Positions 5,975-5,986 of a DNA stretch of 5,986 bases are shown here, one piece after another (within the stretch, counting starts at the first letter, position 1; every line of letters starts with the position of its first letter). The notes under the pieces were generated by a model. It did not search any database, was not told the DNA's origin, and saw only the letters and a list, made by a program, of their open reading frames with translations. The position numbers and the translations under genes were made by a program. This DNA comes from Lachnospiraceae bacterium (lineage in GTDB: Bacteria > Bacillota > Clostridia > Lachnospirales > Lachnospiraceae), in assembly GCA_021205045.1 (NCBI GenBank), contig JAJPYH010000161.1, positions 4,852 through 10,837 of the forward strand, given 5' to 3'.

Positions 5975-5986
5975 TAGCCCCGACTG

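Overview
The window looks like chromosomal DNA from a spore-forming member of the Clostridia, most likely Lachnospiraceae or a close relative. The reasons are the Firmicutes-type protein sequences, a SpoIID/LytB-family protein behind a sporulation-type (sigma-E-like) promoter, short AT-rich gaps between moderately GC-rich genes, and a GGAG ribosome-binding site at glpK. All four protein genes are on the + strand. I see no mobile element, CRISPR array, tRNA or rRNA. The genus assignment is inference.

Bases 1-1689 hold the 3' nine-tenths of pckA (ATP-dependent phosphoenolpyruvate carboxykinase, cut by the left edge), then a 7-bp palindrome and a clear rho-independent terminator. Bases 1690-3180 hold a complete glpK (glycerol kinase). 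Both genes act around the triose-phosphate/PEP node: GlpK feeds glycerol in as glycerol-3-phosphate, and PckA interconverts oxaloacetate and PEP. The terminator between them suggests separate transcription units.

Bases 3181-3568 contain no convincing protein gene but are dense with signals. A vegetative-type promoter is followed, at the predicted start point, by a segment of about 187 nt. Its ends pair perfectly, it folds into an interrupted rod with a central bubble, and it ends in a T-run. This is the architecture of 6S RNA. Downstream are a second hairpin, a 16-nt imperfect direct repeat, and a close match to a sigma-E promoter (GCATAAT, 14 nt, CATACATT).

Bases 3569-5140 encode a membrane-anchored SpoIID/LytB-type protein, predicted to be a peptidoglycan lytic transglycosylase. 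It overlaps by 20 nt a six-helix YihY/BrkB-family membrane protein (5121-5927), so the two are probably translationally coupled and possibly co-expressed in the mother cell during sporulation. The last 59 bases may carry the start of a further promoter leading out of the window.

The most interesting part is the 3181-3575 intergenic region: a candidate 6S RNA next to a sporulation promoter, plus a stem that would hide the SpoIID start codon only in read-through transcripts.
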